A stretch of DNA of 64,000 nt from Pseudomonas sp. CROZ-RG-20F-R04-15. GTDB taxonomy: Bacteria > Pseudomonadota > Gammaproteobacteria > Pseudomonadales > Pseudomonadaceae. The notes below the pieces were generated by a model. The model had not been told where the DNA came from and did not search any database. It was given only the letters and a program-made list of their open reading frames with translations. The stretch spans positions 1-64,000 of the forward strand of contig NZ_JAKNQL010000025.1 of the NCBI RefSeq assembly GCF_022662375.1. The letters are read 5' to 3'. This document shows, one piece after another, positions 43,351 to 51,074 of the stretch. The position numbers and the translations under genes were made by a program. Each line of letters opens with the position of its first letter. Positions within the stretch are counted from its first letter, which is position 1.

Positions 43351-43388
43351 AAACCGCCTGCGTGCTCACGCAGGCGGTTTTGTTTTCT
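43351..43388 (+). terminator. Terminator/attenuator hairpin ahead of the second NlpC/P60 gene
   Basis: AAACCGCCTGCGTG, short loop, CACGCAGGCGGTTTTGTTTT: a stem of at least 10 bp with a T-rich tail. It can terminate the first NlpC/P60 transcript, but it also lies only about 15 nt downstream of the promoter at 43303-43330, so a transcript from there would meet it at once. Confidence 0.85.
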
Positions 43389-43433
43389 GTCCATCGGCAG
43401 AAAAAGCCGCAGCCAGATCAGGATGTTCTGCTT

Positions 43434-43970
43434 ATGACGATGTCGGCCCGCCTCACTTTGATCTTCTGCGCAGCGCTGCTCAGCGCCTGCGCCAGTCGCA
43501 CGCCGCCTCCTGCGCCAGTGGTTCGCGCGCCGGTCGTGTTTGGCCCCTCGCAATCTTTCTCGCCCGCTGCTGAGGACGTGCTGTTTCGCGCGCTCGGCCT
43601 GGTCGGCACGCCTTATCGCTGGGGCGGCAACACGCCGGATTCAGGGTTTGATTGCAGCGGGCTGATCGGTTTTGTCTACCGTGATGCGGCGGGCATCTCA
43701 TTGCCGCGTTCGACGCGCGAGCTGATCGTCATGCAGGCGCCAAACGTCGGCAAGGAAGGCTTGCAGACCGGCGACCTGATCTTCTTCGCCACCAATGGCG
43801 GTTCGCAGGTCAGTCATGCGGGGATTTACGTCGGCGAAGGACGTTTCGTGCATGCGCCGGCCACGGGTGGCACGGTGAAGCTGGACAGCCTGTCAAAGGC
43901 GTATTGGCAGAAGGCTTATCTGAGTGCCAAGCGGGTGCTGCAGCCGGAGCATCTGGCGCATAACCCGTAG
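43434..43970 (+). CDS. NlpC/P60 (C40) lipoprotein, second paralogue
   Basis: A 178-residue lipoprotein with lipobox LLSAC (Cys ~22), a Pro-rich linker (TPPPAPVVRAPVV) and an NlpC/P60 domain with catalytic Cys in SGFDCSGLIGFVY, His in VSHAGIYVG and His in RFVHAPA. It is clearly paralogous to the preceding gene but has a shorter linker. The start at 43434 has AGGA 10 nt upstream; an alternative ATG lies two codons later. It ends near a REP doublet. Confidence 0.9.
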   Translation: MTMSARLTLIFCAALLSACASRTPPPAPVVRAPVVFGPSQSFSPAAEDVLFRALGLVGTPYRWGGNTPDSGFDCSGLIGFVYRDAAGISLPRSTRELIVMQAPNVGKEGLQTGDLIFFATNGGSQVSHAGIYVGEGRFVHAPATGGTVKLDSLSKAYWQKAYLSAKRVLQPEHLAHNP

Positions 43971-43991
43971 TAAAGGCAACGCAAAACCCAT

Positions 43992-44079
43992 GTGGGAGCG
44001 AGCTTGCTCGCGAAAGCGGTGTATCAGTCAACTCAATGGAGACTGACACTCCGCATTCGCGAGCAGGCTCGCTCCCACA
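43992..44079. repeat. REP doublet
   Basis: Facing REP cores (left AGCTTGCTCGC, right AGCCTGCTCGC variant) about 42 bp apart, between the convergent NlpC/P60 gene and the sugar dehydrogenase gene. Confidence 0.9.
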
Positions 44080-44102
44080 GTTGCTTCAGATCACATTCAG
44101 CA

Positions 44103-45416
44103 TCACTTCGTGGCCGACACCCGCCACACTTTGTTGCCAACATCATCCGCCACCAGCAAGCCACCTTGCTGATCGATCACCACGCCCACCGGCCGGCCCA
44201 AAGCATTCTCGTCCTTGTCGAGGAATCCGGTCAGCACATCCACCGGTGTGCCACTCGGCTTGCCACCGGTAAACGGCACGAAAATCACTTTGTAGCCACT
44301 GTGCGGCTTGCGGTTCCACGAGCCGTGCTGGCCGATGAATGCGCCTTCCTTGAACTGCGCCGGCAAGGTGTTGCCCTCGGCAAAACTCAGGCCCAACGAG
44401 GCAGTGTGCGGCCCGATCGCGTAATCCGGGGCGATGGCTTTGGCCACCAGATCCGGGTTTTGCGGCGTAACGCGGACATCGACATGCTGACCGTAGTAAC
44501 TGAACGGCCAGCCATAGAATCCGCCGTCCTTCACTGAAGTGATGTAATCCGGCACCAGATCACTGCCGATTTCGTCACGCTCATTGACGGCTGTCCACAG
44601 CGCCCCACTGGTGGGCTCCCAGGCCAGGCCGTTGGGGTTGCGGATGCCTGAGGCAAAGATCCGGTGATTGCCGGTCGCCCGATCGACTTCCCAGATCGCT
44701 GCGCGGCCTTCTTCTTTGTCCAGACCATTTTCGCCAACGTTACTGTTCGAGCCAACCGTGACATACAGCTTGCTGCCGTCCTTGCTGGCAATGACGTTTT
44801 TCGTCCAGTGATGATTCAGCGTGCCGCCGGGCAGATCGACAACCTTGATTGGCTGTGTCTTGATTTCGGTTGCGCCGGGTTCGTAGTTGAAGCGCAGCAG
44901 GCGATCGGTATCGGCGATGTACAGGTCGTTGCCGACCAGTGTCATACCGAATGGCGAATTAAGATTCTGCAGGAACACTGTGCGCGTCTCGGCCACGCCA
45001 TCATGGTCAGCGTCGCGCAGCAGAGTGATGCGGTTCGGACTCGGCACGCCCGCGCCGGCCTTGCCCATGACCTTCTTCATCACCCAGCCACGAATGCCAC
45101 TGCTGTCATCCGGCTTTGGTGGGGCATTGGTTTCCGCCACCAGCACATCGCCGTTGGGCAGCACATAGAGCCAGCGCGGATGATCGAGGCCTTCGGCGAA
45201 CGCTGCGACCTGAGTGCCGGCCGCTGCGGTCGGTTTGCCGCCCTCGGGCCAGCCGATTGCCGGGGCGATATTCACCGTCGGGATCAGGGTCTTGTTGGGT
45301 TCGGGCAGCTTGGGTGACGGGCCGGTGCCGTCGGAGACTTGCAGACTGGAGGATTCACCGCAGGCGGCGAGCCCTCCGGCGAAGGCGATGACAAAAACGA
45401 GCTGGGGCTTGCGCAT
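44103..45416 (-). CDS. PQQ-dependent sugar dehydrogenase-like lipoprotein
   Basis: A 437-residue protein with a lipoprotein signal peptide (GGLAAC, Cys19) and a six-bladed beta-propeller of the soluble glucose/sorbosone dehydrogenase family. Visible motifs are GLDHPRWLYVLPNGDVLVAE (~75-94), LNSPFGMTLVGNDLYIADTD, GTLNHHWTKNV (the His pair), SGIRNPNGLAWEP and GQHGSWNRKPHSGYKV. These enzymes oxidise sugars in the periplasm with PQQ and Ca2+. The actual substrate is unknown; it stands alone. Confidence 0.88.
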   Translation of the reverse strand: MRKPQLVFVIAFAGGLAACGESSSLQVSDGTGPSPKLPEPNKTLIPTVNIAPAIGWPEGGKPTAAAGTQVAAFAEGLDHPRWLYVLPNGDVLVAETNAPPKPDDSSGIRGWVMKKVMGKAGAGVPSPNRITLLRDADHDGVAETRTVFLQNLNSPFGMTLVGNDLYIADTDRLLRFNYEPGATEIKTQPIKVVDLPGGTLNHHWTKNVIASKDGSKLYVTVGSNSNVGENGLDKEEGRAAIWEVDRATGNHRIFASGIRNPNGLAWEPTSGALWTAVNERDEIGSDLVPDYITSVKDGGFYGWPFSYYGQHVDVRVTPQNPDLVAKAIAPDYAIGPHTASLGLSFAEGNTLPAQFKEGAFIGQHGSWNRKPHSGYKVIFVPFTGGKPSGTPVDVLTGFLDKDENALGRPVGVVIDQQGGLLVADDVGNKVWRVSATK

Positions 45417-45482
45417 TGCTGATCTTCCCTATGAATGCATTCCTAATCATAGAGGAGGGCGCAAGCCCGATGGTTCCACTGT

Positions 45483-46067
45483 TCAGCCGCGCGCTTCCTT
45501 GAACAGCACGGCGATGCCCGGGTGATAATTGCCCGCCTCGCTGCGCAACTTGCGGTAGGCGTAGGGGAAATACCACGCGACCGCGCAGGTGTGTTCCTTT
45601 TGCAGGTCGTCGACCATATCCTGCAGTTCTTCGGGGCTGGCGCTGTGTTGAGCCTTTTGCGGGGCGACAAACAGGCAGCCAAGCTTTAGATCGCTGGCGT
45701 AGCTGATGCGCTTGGCGTCGTTAGTGATATCCAGCAGGGCTTGGGTCAGATTGAGGTTGGTAACCTTTGGCCAGCGCTGGGTGGCCTGGATAAAGGCGCG
45801 GTCTTCGGCGCCGGCCAGAAACAGGTCGGCGCGGGCGTTGCGCTCGCCTTCTTCGTTCTGTTTGCGCGTGGCAGTGTCGTTCAAAGTGACCAGCTCGGCC
45901 ATCCAGGCTGCGGCCGAGAGCAATCCGAGATTGGCTTTCTCGTCATGCCAGTAAGGCGTGTCGCTGTCGCCGCGCACGGCGTTGTAACGGTCGATACAGT
46001 CAAACCAGCGTTCAAGCACCGGGCGCAGGAATTCCAGGCGCGGGTTGCTGATGATCATGCCTTGCAT
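45483..46067 (-). CDS. Protein of unknown function divergent from the cob operon
   Basis: A 194-residue soluble protein that I do not recognise. It has no signal peptide, membrane helix or cofactor motif. It is rich in Trp, Asn and acidic residues at the front (RPVLERWFDCIDRYNAVRGD, WHDEKANLGLLSAAAWMAEL) and has a mixed alpha/beta look later (TCAVAWYFPYAYRKLRSEAG). I prefer the third ATG (46067, MQGMIISNPR) because AAGGA lies 8 nt upstream; ATGs at 46076 and 46073 are too close to that SD. It is divergent from the cobalamin riboswitch and operon, but nothing links it to B12. Its base composition is like its neighbours'. Confidence 0.75.
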   Translation of the reverse strand: MQGMIISNPRLEFLRPVLERWFDCIDRYNAVRGDSDTPYWHDEKANLGLLSAAAWMAELVTLNDTATRKQNEEGERNARADLFLAGAEDRAFIQATQRWPKVTNLNLTQALLDITNDAKRISYASDLKLGCLFVAPQKAQHSASPEELQDMVDDLQKEHTCAVAWYFPYAYRKLRSEAGNYHPGIAVLFKEARG

Positions 46068-46229
46068 CGTCATCATCCTTTATTGTTGTGGTGGGCTTTT
46101 CAAGAAAAGCATGGCTCTTTGATATCATTTGTATCAGTGTGGCACAAGATTGGCGTCAGATAATTGATCAGCGGCAGTTATTCGCCCGATGGCCGCCTCT
46201 TTAATTGACGCTCCACCCCCAACCCTCTA

Positions 46230-46448
46230 ACCTTCGCGGCTTGTTTCAGGTGCTCTGTGACCTGCGTCGACAGAGTGAAACAGGGAAGCCGGTGAGGGTT
46301 GTCTTCACGCGAAGAACCACCACGATCCCGGCGCTGCCCCCGCAACGGTAAATGAGTAAAAGCTGCGCCTTGAGCCACTGCCTCGACAGAAGCGGGAAGG
46401 CGCGCAGCCAGGCCAGCGCCGCTCATGAGCCCGGAGACCGGCCTGATC
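46230..46448 (+). ncRNA. Cobalamin riboswitch
   Basis: The leader of cobO contains the conserved elements of the adenosylcobalamin riboswitch in order: GGTGCTCTGTGACC near 46249, GTGAAACAGGGAAGCCGGTG (46275-46294), GCGCTGCCCCCGCAACGGTA (46331-46350), the GCGGGAAGGCG segment (46392-46402) and the B12 box-like GAGCCCGGAGACCGGCCTGA (46427-46446). It should repress the downstream cobalamin genes when coenzyme B12 is plentiful. Confidence 0.95.
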
Positions 46449-46456
46449 CATCCAGC

Positions 46457-46486
46457 GGCATCACGGTGGGCGATGCCAGGCTTTTT
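46457..46486 (+). terminator. Probable expression-platform terminator of the cobalamin riboswitch
   Basis: GGCATC, loop ACGGTGGGC, GATGCC, then AGGCTTTTTG. The stem is short (6 bp) but is followed by a five-T run right after the aptamer, which suggests transcriptional control rather than only SD sequestration. Confidence 0.55.
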
Positions 46487-46540
46487 GCCGTCTATTCTTG
46501 TGCCTGCCCGCCGTTATCCAGCCTCAACGGAGAGCTCCCC

Positions 46541-47152
46541 ATGACTGATTCCCCCGAGCGCGACGAACGCCATCTGGCGCGTATGCAGCGCAAAAAAGCC
46601 GTGATCGACGAACGCATCGCCAACTCGCCCGACGAGTGCGGTCTGGTGCTGGTGCTAACCGGCAACGGCAAAGGTAAAAGCAGCTCGGCCTTCGGCATGC
46701 TCGCCCGCGCCATGGGCCACGGCATGCAGTGCGGTGTGGTGCAGTTCATCAAGGGCCGCAACAGCACCGGCGAAGAGCTGTTTTTCCGCCGTTTCCCCGA
46801 GCAAGTGCGTTTCCACGTGATGGGCGAAGGTTTCACTTGGGAAACCCAGGATCGTCAGCGCGACATCGCCGCCGCCGAAGCCGCGTGGGCCGTCTCGCGC
46901 GAACTGCTGCGTGATCCGTCGATCGGTCTGGTGGTGCTTGATGAATTGAACATCGCCCTCAAGCACGGTTATCTCGATCTCGATCAGGTACTCAGCGATT
47001 TGCAGGCGCGTCCGCCGATGCAGCACGTGATCGTCACCGGTCGTGCGGCCAAGCCGGAAATGATCGAGATGGGCGACACGGTCACCGAAATGGGCATGCT
47101 CAAACACGCCTTCCAGGCTGGCATCAAAGCGCAGAAAGGCGTCGAACTTTGA
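46541..47152 (+). CDS. cobO: Cob(I)yrinic acid a,c-diamide adenosyltransferase
   Basis: A 203-residue P-loop enzyme (CobA/BtuR family) that attaches the upper adenosyl ligand to cobalt. Walker A is LTGNGKGKSSSAFGMLARAMGHG (in parts, ~36-58), followed by VVQFIKG, FTWETQD and VVLDELNIALKHGYLD. The start is ATG 46541 (MTDSPERDER) with GGAGAG upstream. It is the first gene after the riboswitch and overlaps cobB by 4 bp. Confidence 0.97.
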   Translation: MTDSPERDERHLARMQRKKAVIDERIANSPDECGLVLVLTGNGKGKSSSAFGMLARAMGHGMQCGVVQFIKGRNSTGEELFFRRFPEQVRFHVMGEGFTWETQDRQRDIAAAEAAWAVSRELLRDPSIGLVVLDELNIALKHGYLDLDQVLSDLQARPPMQHVIVTGRAAKPEMIEMGDTVTEMGMLKHAFQAGIKAQKGVEL

Positions 47153-48537
47153 ATCAACCACGTCACTGCCCGGCGGTACTCATCGCCGCGCCGGCCTCCG
47201 GTCAGGGCAAGACCACCGTCACCGCCGCGCTCGCCCGTTTGCATCGCAATCAGGGACGCAAGGTACGCGTATTCAAATGCGGTCCGGACTTTCTCGACCC
47301 GATGATCCTCGAGCGCGCCAGCGGTGCGCCGGTGTATCAACTGGACATGTGGATGGTCGGCGAGCAGGAAAGTCGTCGTCTGTTGTGGGAAGCCGCCGCC
47401 GAGGCGGATCTGATTCTGATCGAAGGCGTGATGGGCCTATTCGACGGCACGCCGTCCAGTGCCGATCTGGCGCGGCATTTTGGTGTGCCGGTGCTCGGTG
47501 TGATCGACGGCACGGCGATGGCGCAGACCTTTGGTGCGTTGGCGTTGGGCTTAGCGAAGTATCAACCGGATCTGCCGTTTGCCGGCGTGCTGGCCAATCG
47601 TGTCGGCACCTTGCGCCATGCGCAATTGCTGGAAGGCAGTCTCACGGAAGGTCTGCGCTGGTACGGCGCGTTGTCCCGCGAGACTGGCATCGAACTGCCG
47701 AGTCGCCATCTCGGCCTCGTGCAGGCGAGCGAACTGAATGATCTCGATGTGCGTCTCGATGCCGCTGCCGATGCTCTGGCGAGTAGTTGCGAGGTTGCGG
47801 TGCCACCCGCGGTTGAGTTCGCCGCGCCTGACATCATCGCTGTCGAGCCGCTGCTGAAGGATGTGCGCATTGCCGTTGCGCGTGATGAGGCGTTTGCCTT
47901 CACCTATGGCGCGAGTCTGGATCTGTTGCGGGCGATGGGCGCCGAGTTGAGTTTCTTCTCGCCGATTCGCGATATGCAATTACCTGAAGCGGACAGCTTG
48001 TATCTGCCCGGTGGTTATCCGGAATTGCATCACCTTGCGTTGGCGCAGAACACCGCGATGGTTGAGGCGATCCGTGCGCATCATGCTGCGGGCAAACCGT
48101 TGCTCGCTGAGTGTGGCGGGATGCTGTATCTGCTGAATTCTTTGACCGATGTTGAAGGCACTCGTGCTGAACTGGTCGGGTTGCTCAAGGGCGACGCGGT
48201 GATGCAAAAGCGTCTGGCGGCACTGGCGCTGCAAGCTGTGGAACTGCCGGAAGGTTCGCTGCGTGGGCACACTTATCATCATTCGCTGACGACGACCGAG
48301 TTGACGCCGATTGCGCGTGGCTTGAGTCCGAATGGTGGGCGCGGTGCCGAGGCGGTTTATCGGGAAGGGCGGATGACGGCGTCGTACGTGCACTTTTATT
48401 TCCCGTCGAATCCTGTGGCTATCGCAGCCCTCTTTGTGCCTGACCTTGAGGCCGCCTTCGCGAGCAGGCTCGCTCCCACAGTGACTGAAGCAATGCAATC
48501 CCCTGTGGGAGCGAGCCTGCTCGCGAAAGGGCCATGA
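47149..48537 (+). CDS. cobB: Hydrogenobyrinic/cobyrinic acid a,c-diamide synthase with REP-encoded C-terminal tail
   Basis: A 462-residue ATP- and glutamine-dependent amidotransferase that amidates the a and c carboxylates of the corrin ring. The synthetase domain begins AVLIAAPASGQGKTTVTAAL (P-loop, ~9-28) with KCGPDFLDP. The type I glutaminase half has the nucleophile Cys in LLAECGGMLYLLNSL and the HFYFPSNP end motif (~420). The start is TTG at 47149, overlapping the cobO stop; no ATG lies nearby and the family N-terminus fits exactly. The last ~25 residues (AAFASRLAPTV.. to ..SPVGASLLAKGP) are translated from a REP doublet inserted at the 3' end, giving a protein longer than the ~435 residues I expect. 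Confidence 0.94.
   Translation: MNQPRHCPAVLIAAPASGQGKTTVTAALARLHRNQGRKVRVFKCGPDFLDPMILERASGAPVYQLDMWMVGEQESRRLLWEAAAEADLILIEGVMGLFDGTPSSADLARHFGVPVLGVIDGTAMAQTFGALALGLAKYQPDLPFAGVLANRVGTLRHAQLLEGSLTEGLRWYGALSRETGIELPSRHLGLVQASELNDLDVRLDAAADALASSCEVAVPPAVEFAAPDIIAVEPLLKDVRIAVARDEAFAFTYGASLDLLRAMGAELSFFSPIRDMQLPEADSLYLPGGYPELHHLALAQNTAMVEAIRAHHAAGKPLLAECGGMLYLLNSLTDVEGTRAELVGLLKGDAVMQKRLAALALQAVELPEGSLRGHTYHHSLTTTELTPIARGLSPNGGRGAEAVYREGRMTASYVHFYFPSNPVAIAALFVPDLEAAFASRLAPTVTEAMQSPVGASLLAKGP
48457..48527. repeat. REP doublet inside the cobB reading frame
   Basis: Facing REP cores lie wholly within the open frame of cobB and end 7 bp before the bluB ATG. The right-hand core supplies GCGAAAGGG directly in front of bluB, which may serve as its SD. 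Confidence 0.92.
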
Positions 48538-49184
48538 CCGACAACGCATTTTCAGAAGCGGAGCGCGCGGCCGTCTATAAAGCCATCGCCGAACGCCGCG
48601 ACATGCGCCACTTCACCGGTGGCAGCGTCGAACCGGAGCTGTTGCGCCGCTTGTTGGAAGCCGCCCACCAGGCCCCAAGCGTCGGCCTGATGCAGCCCTG
48701 GCGCTTCATCCGCATCAGCGATAGAACCTTGCGCGGGCAGATCCAGAACCTCGTGGAAGAAGAACGCATCCGCACCGCTGAAGCCCTCGGCGAGCGCAGC
48801 GACGAGTTCATGAAACTCAAGGTCGAAGGCATCAACGACTGCGCCGAAGTGTTGGTCGCGGCGCTGATGGATGATCGCGAAAAGCACATCTTCGGTCGCC
48901 GTACATTGCCGGAAATGGACATGGCCTCGCTGTCCTGCGCAATCCAGAATCTGTGGCTGGCCTCTCGCGCCGAAGGTCTGGGCATGGGCTGGGTCTCGCT
49001 GTTCGAACCGCAGGCACTGGCCAATCTGCTGAAATTGCCGGAAGGCGCCAAGCCGCTGGCGGTTTTGTGTCTGGGCCCGGTCAAGGAATTCTATCCGGCG
49101 CCGATGCTGGTACTCGAAGGGTGGGCGCAGGCGCGTCCGCTCAATGAGTTGCTTTACGAAAATTATTGGGGAGTGAGTCAATGA
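48534..49184 (+). CDS. bluB: 5,6-dimethylbenzimidazole synthase BluB
   Basis: A 216-residue flavin-destructase that converts FMNH2 with oxygen to DMB, the lower ligand of B12. It is a nitroreductase-fold protein with RRDMRHFTGGSVEPELLRRLL (~21-41), AAHQAPSVGLMQPWRFIRI (~43-61) and MGWVSLFEP (~150-158). It overlaps the extended cobB stop and the cobD start by 4 bp each. Its presence implies aerobic cobalamin with DMB as lower base. Confidence 0.96.
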   Translation: MTDNAFSEAERAAVYKAIAERRDMRHFTGGSVEPELLRRLLEAAHQAPSVGLMQPWRFIRISDRTLRGQIQNLVEEERIRTAEALGERSDEFMKLKVEGINDCAEVLVAALMDDREKHIFGRRTLPEMDMASLSCAIQNLWLASRAEGLGMGWVSLFEPQALANLLKLPEGAKPLAVLCLGPVKEFYPAPMLVLEGWAQARPLNELLYENYWGVSQ

Positions 49185-50089
49185 GTGTGGCGTTGTTGAG
49201 TGTCGCCGCAGTGGCGCTGGATGCGCTGCTCGGTGAACCGAAACGCTGGCATCCGCTGGTGGCGTTTGGCAATTTTGCCGGGCGCATCGAGCAACGTTTC
49301 AACGCCGCTGGTCGTGGCTGGCGCAGCCATGGCGTCACCGCGTGGGTGATCGCGGTGCTGCCGCTGACCCTGCTCGCTACAGCGTTTTCCTGGGCGCCGT
49401 ACGTGGGGTGGGTGGTCGAGATTCTTGCGCTGTATTGCGCCCTCGGCATGCGCAGCCTCGGCGAGCATGTCGCGCCGGTAGCCGCAGCCTTGCGCGCGGA
49501 TGATCTGGATGAGGCGCGCAAGCGAGTCGGCTATCTGGTCAGTCGTCAGACCGATGAACTCGACAGCACCGCTGTCGCTCGCGCTGCCACTGAGTCAGTG
49601 TTGGAAAACGGCAGTGACGCGGTGTTTGCCGCGCTGTTCTGGTTTGTCGTGGCGGGTGCGCCGGGCGTGGTGCTCTATCGCTTGAGCAACACGCTCGATG
49701 CGATGTGGGGTTATCGCAACGAACGCTTTGAGCGTTTCGGCTGGGCGGCGGCGAAAATCGACGACGTGTTGAACTACATTCCTGCGCGTCTGGTGGCGTT
49801 GACCTACGCGCTATTGGGCAAAACCCGACTCGCGCTTAAGTGCTGGCGTACACAGGCACCGAAGTGGGACAGCCCTAACGCCGGTCCGGTGATGGCGGCC
49901 GGTGCTGGTGCGCTGGGTGTGGAATTGGGTGGGCCGGCGATTTATCACGGTGAACTTCACGACCGTCCGCAACTCGGCGAAGGTGCTCCCGCTGATGCTG
50001 ATTCCATCGACCGTGGCTGGCAATTGGTCCAGCGCGGCGTATGGTTATGGCTGCTGATTCTCTGCGTGGGGGCTGAATTCTATGCTTGA
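49181..50089 (+). CDS. cobD: Adenosylcobinamide-phosphate synthase CobD (CbiB)
   Basis: A 302-residue integral membrane enzyme that attaches (R)-1-amino-2-propanol (phosphate) to adenosylcobyric acid. Landmarks are LDALLGEPKRWHPLVAFGNF (~12-31), VGYLVSRQTDELD and ENGSDAVFAALFWFVVAGAPGVVLYRLSNTLDAMWGYRN (in parts, ~145-182), NYIPARLVALTYAL. Start at MSVALLSVAA, overlapping bluB by 4 bp. Confidence 0.95.
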   Translation: MSVALLSVAAVALDALLGEPKRWHPLVAFGNFAGRIEQRFNAAGRGWRSHGVTAWVIAVLPLTLLATAFSWAPYVGWVVEILALYCALGMRSLGEHVAPVAAALRADDLDEARKRVGYLVSRQTDELDSTAVARAATESVLENGSDAVFAALFWFVVAGAPGVVLYRLSNTLDAMWGYRNERFERFGWAAAKIDDVLNYIPARLVALTYALLGKTRLALKCWRTQAPKWDSPNAGPVMAAGAGALGVELGGPAIYHGELHDRPQLGEGAPADADSIDRGWQLVQRGVWLWLLILCVGAEFYA

Positions 50090-51074
50090 GCACGGTGGCC
50101 GGCTGCGCAAGGCGGCACTCGATTACGGCATCGCCGAAGCGGATTGGCTCGACCTGTCCAGCGGCCTCGCGCCGTGGCCATTCCCGATCCCGGAAATCCC
50201 GCTGCGCGCCTGGGCGCGTTTGCCGGAAACCGATGACGGCCTGGAGCAAGCCGCGTGCGATTACTACGGTGCCGCGCAAGTGCTGCCGGTGGCCGGTTCG
50301 CAGATGGCCATCCAATTGCTGCCGCGCTTGCGCCGGGCCGGCAAGGTCGGTGTGTTGTCGCCGTGTTATGCCGAACATGCCGAAGCCTGGCGGCGCAGCG
50401 GTTACATCGTGCGCGAAGTGCTGGAGCAGGAAGTCGAGTTCTTTCTCGACAGCCTCGACGTGCTGGTGGTGGTCAACCCGAACAATCCGACCGGCCTGAG
50501 CCTGACCCCGGCGCGACTGCTCGACTGGCACGCGCGGCTCGCCCGGCGTGGTGGCTGGCTGGTGGTCGATGAAGCGTTCATGGACAACACGCCACAACTG
50601 AGTCTGGCCCCGCATGCCCATCAAGTCGGGCTGATCGTGCTGCGTTCGTTCGGCAAGTTTTTCGGTCTGGCCGGGGTGCGTCTGGGCTTTGTCCTGGCCG
50701 AGCGCAAATTGCTCAAACTGCTCGCCGAACAGGTCGGGCCGTGGGCGGTGAGCGGGCCGACGCGAGTGCTCGGGCAAGCGTGTCTGCAAGACACCGAAAG
50801 GCACACACACCAACGGATTCGCAGCGATGAAGCCAGTGAACGGCTCGCAGCGTTGCTGGAGCGCTATGGCTTCAAGCCGCAGGGCGGTTGCGCGCTGTTC
50901 CAGTGGCTGATCACCGAGCATGCCGAAACGCTGCACGCATTCATGGCCCGTCGCGGCATTCTTCTGCGGCTCTTCACCCACAACAGCAGTTTGCGTTTTG
51001 GCCTGCCTGCCGACGCGGCTGAAGAATCACGTCTCGAACAGGCTTTAATCGCTTTCGCCAAGGACCACCCATGA
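50082..51074 (+). CDS. cobC: Threonine-phosphate decarboxylase, PLP-dependent
   Basis: A 330-residue class I/II aminotransferase-fold enzyme making the aminopropanol phosphate linker. Motifs: LDLSSGLAPWPFP (~23-35), VVVNPNNPTGLSL (~127-139), WLVVDEAFMD and the PLP-lysine site LRSFGKFFGLAGVRLGF (~187-203). It overlaps cobD by 8 bp. Named cobC in the aerobic Pseudomonas nomenclature; it is distinct from the phosphatase also called CobC in Salmonella. Confidence 0.94.
   Translation: MLEHGGRLRKAALDYGIAEADWLDLSSGLAPWPFPIPEIPLRAWARLPETDDGLEQAACDYYGAAQVLPVAGSQMAIQLLPRLRRAGKVGVLSPCYAEHAEAWRRSGYIVREVLEQEVEFFLDSLDVLVVVNPNNPTGLSLTPARLLDWHARLARRGGWLVVDEAFMDNTPQLSLAPHAHQVGLIVLRSFGKFFGLAGVRLGFVLAERKLLKLLAEQVGPWAVSGPTRVLGQACLQDTERHTHQRIRSDEASERLAALLERYGFKPQGGCALFQWLITEHAETLHAFMARRGILLRLFTHNSSLRFGLPADAAEESRLEQALIAFAKDHP

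Noticed and set aside
43992..44537. Frames whose products begin MGASLLAK or contain REQARSHS
   Set aside because: Those peptides are the six-frame translations of the REP palindromes. They recur at every REP and are not genes, with the single exception of the in-frame CobB tail.
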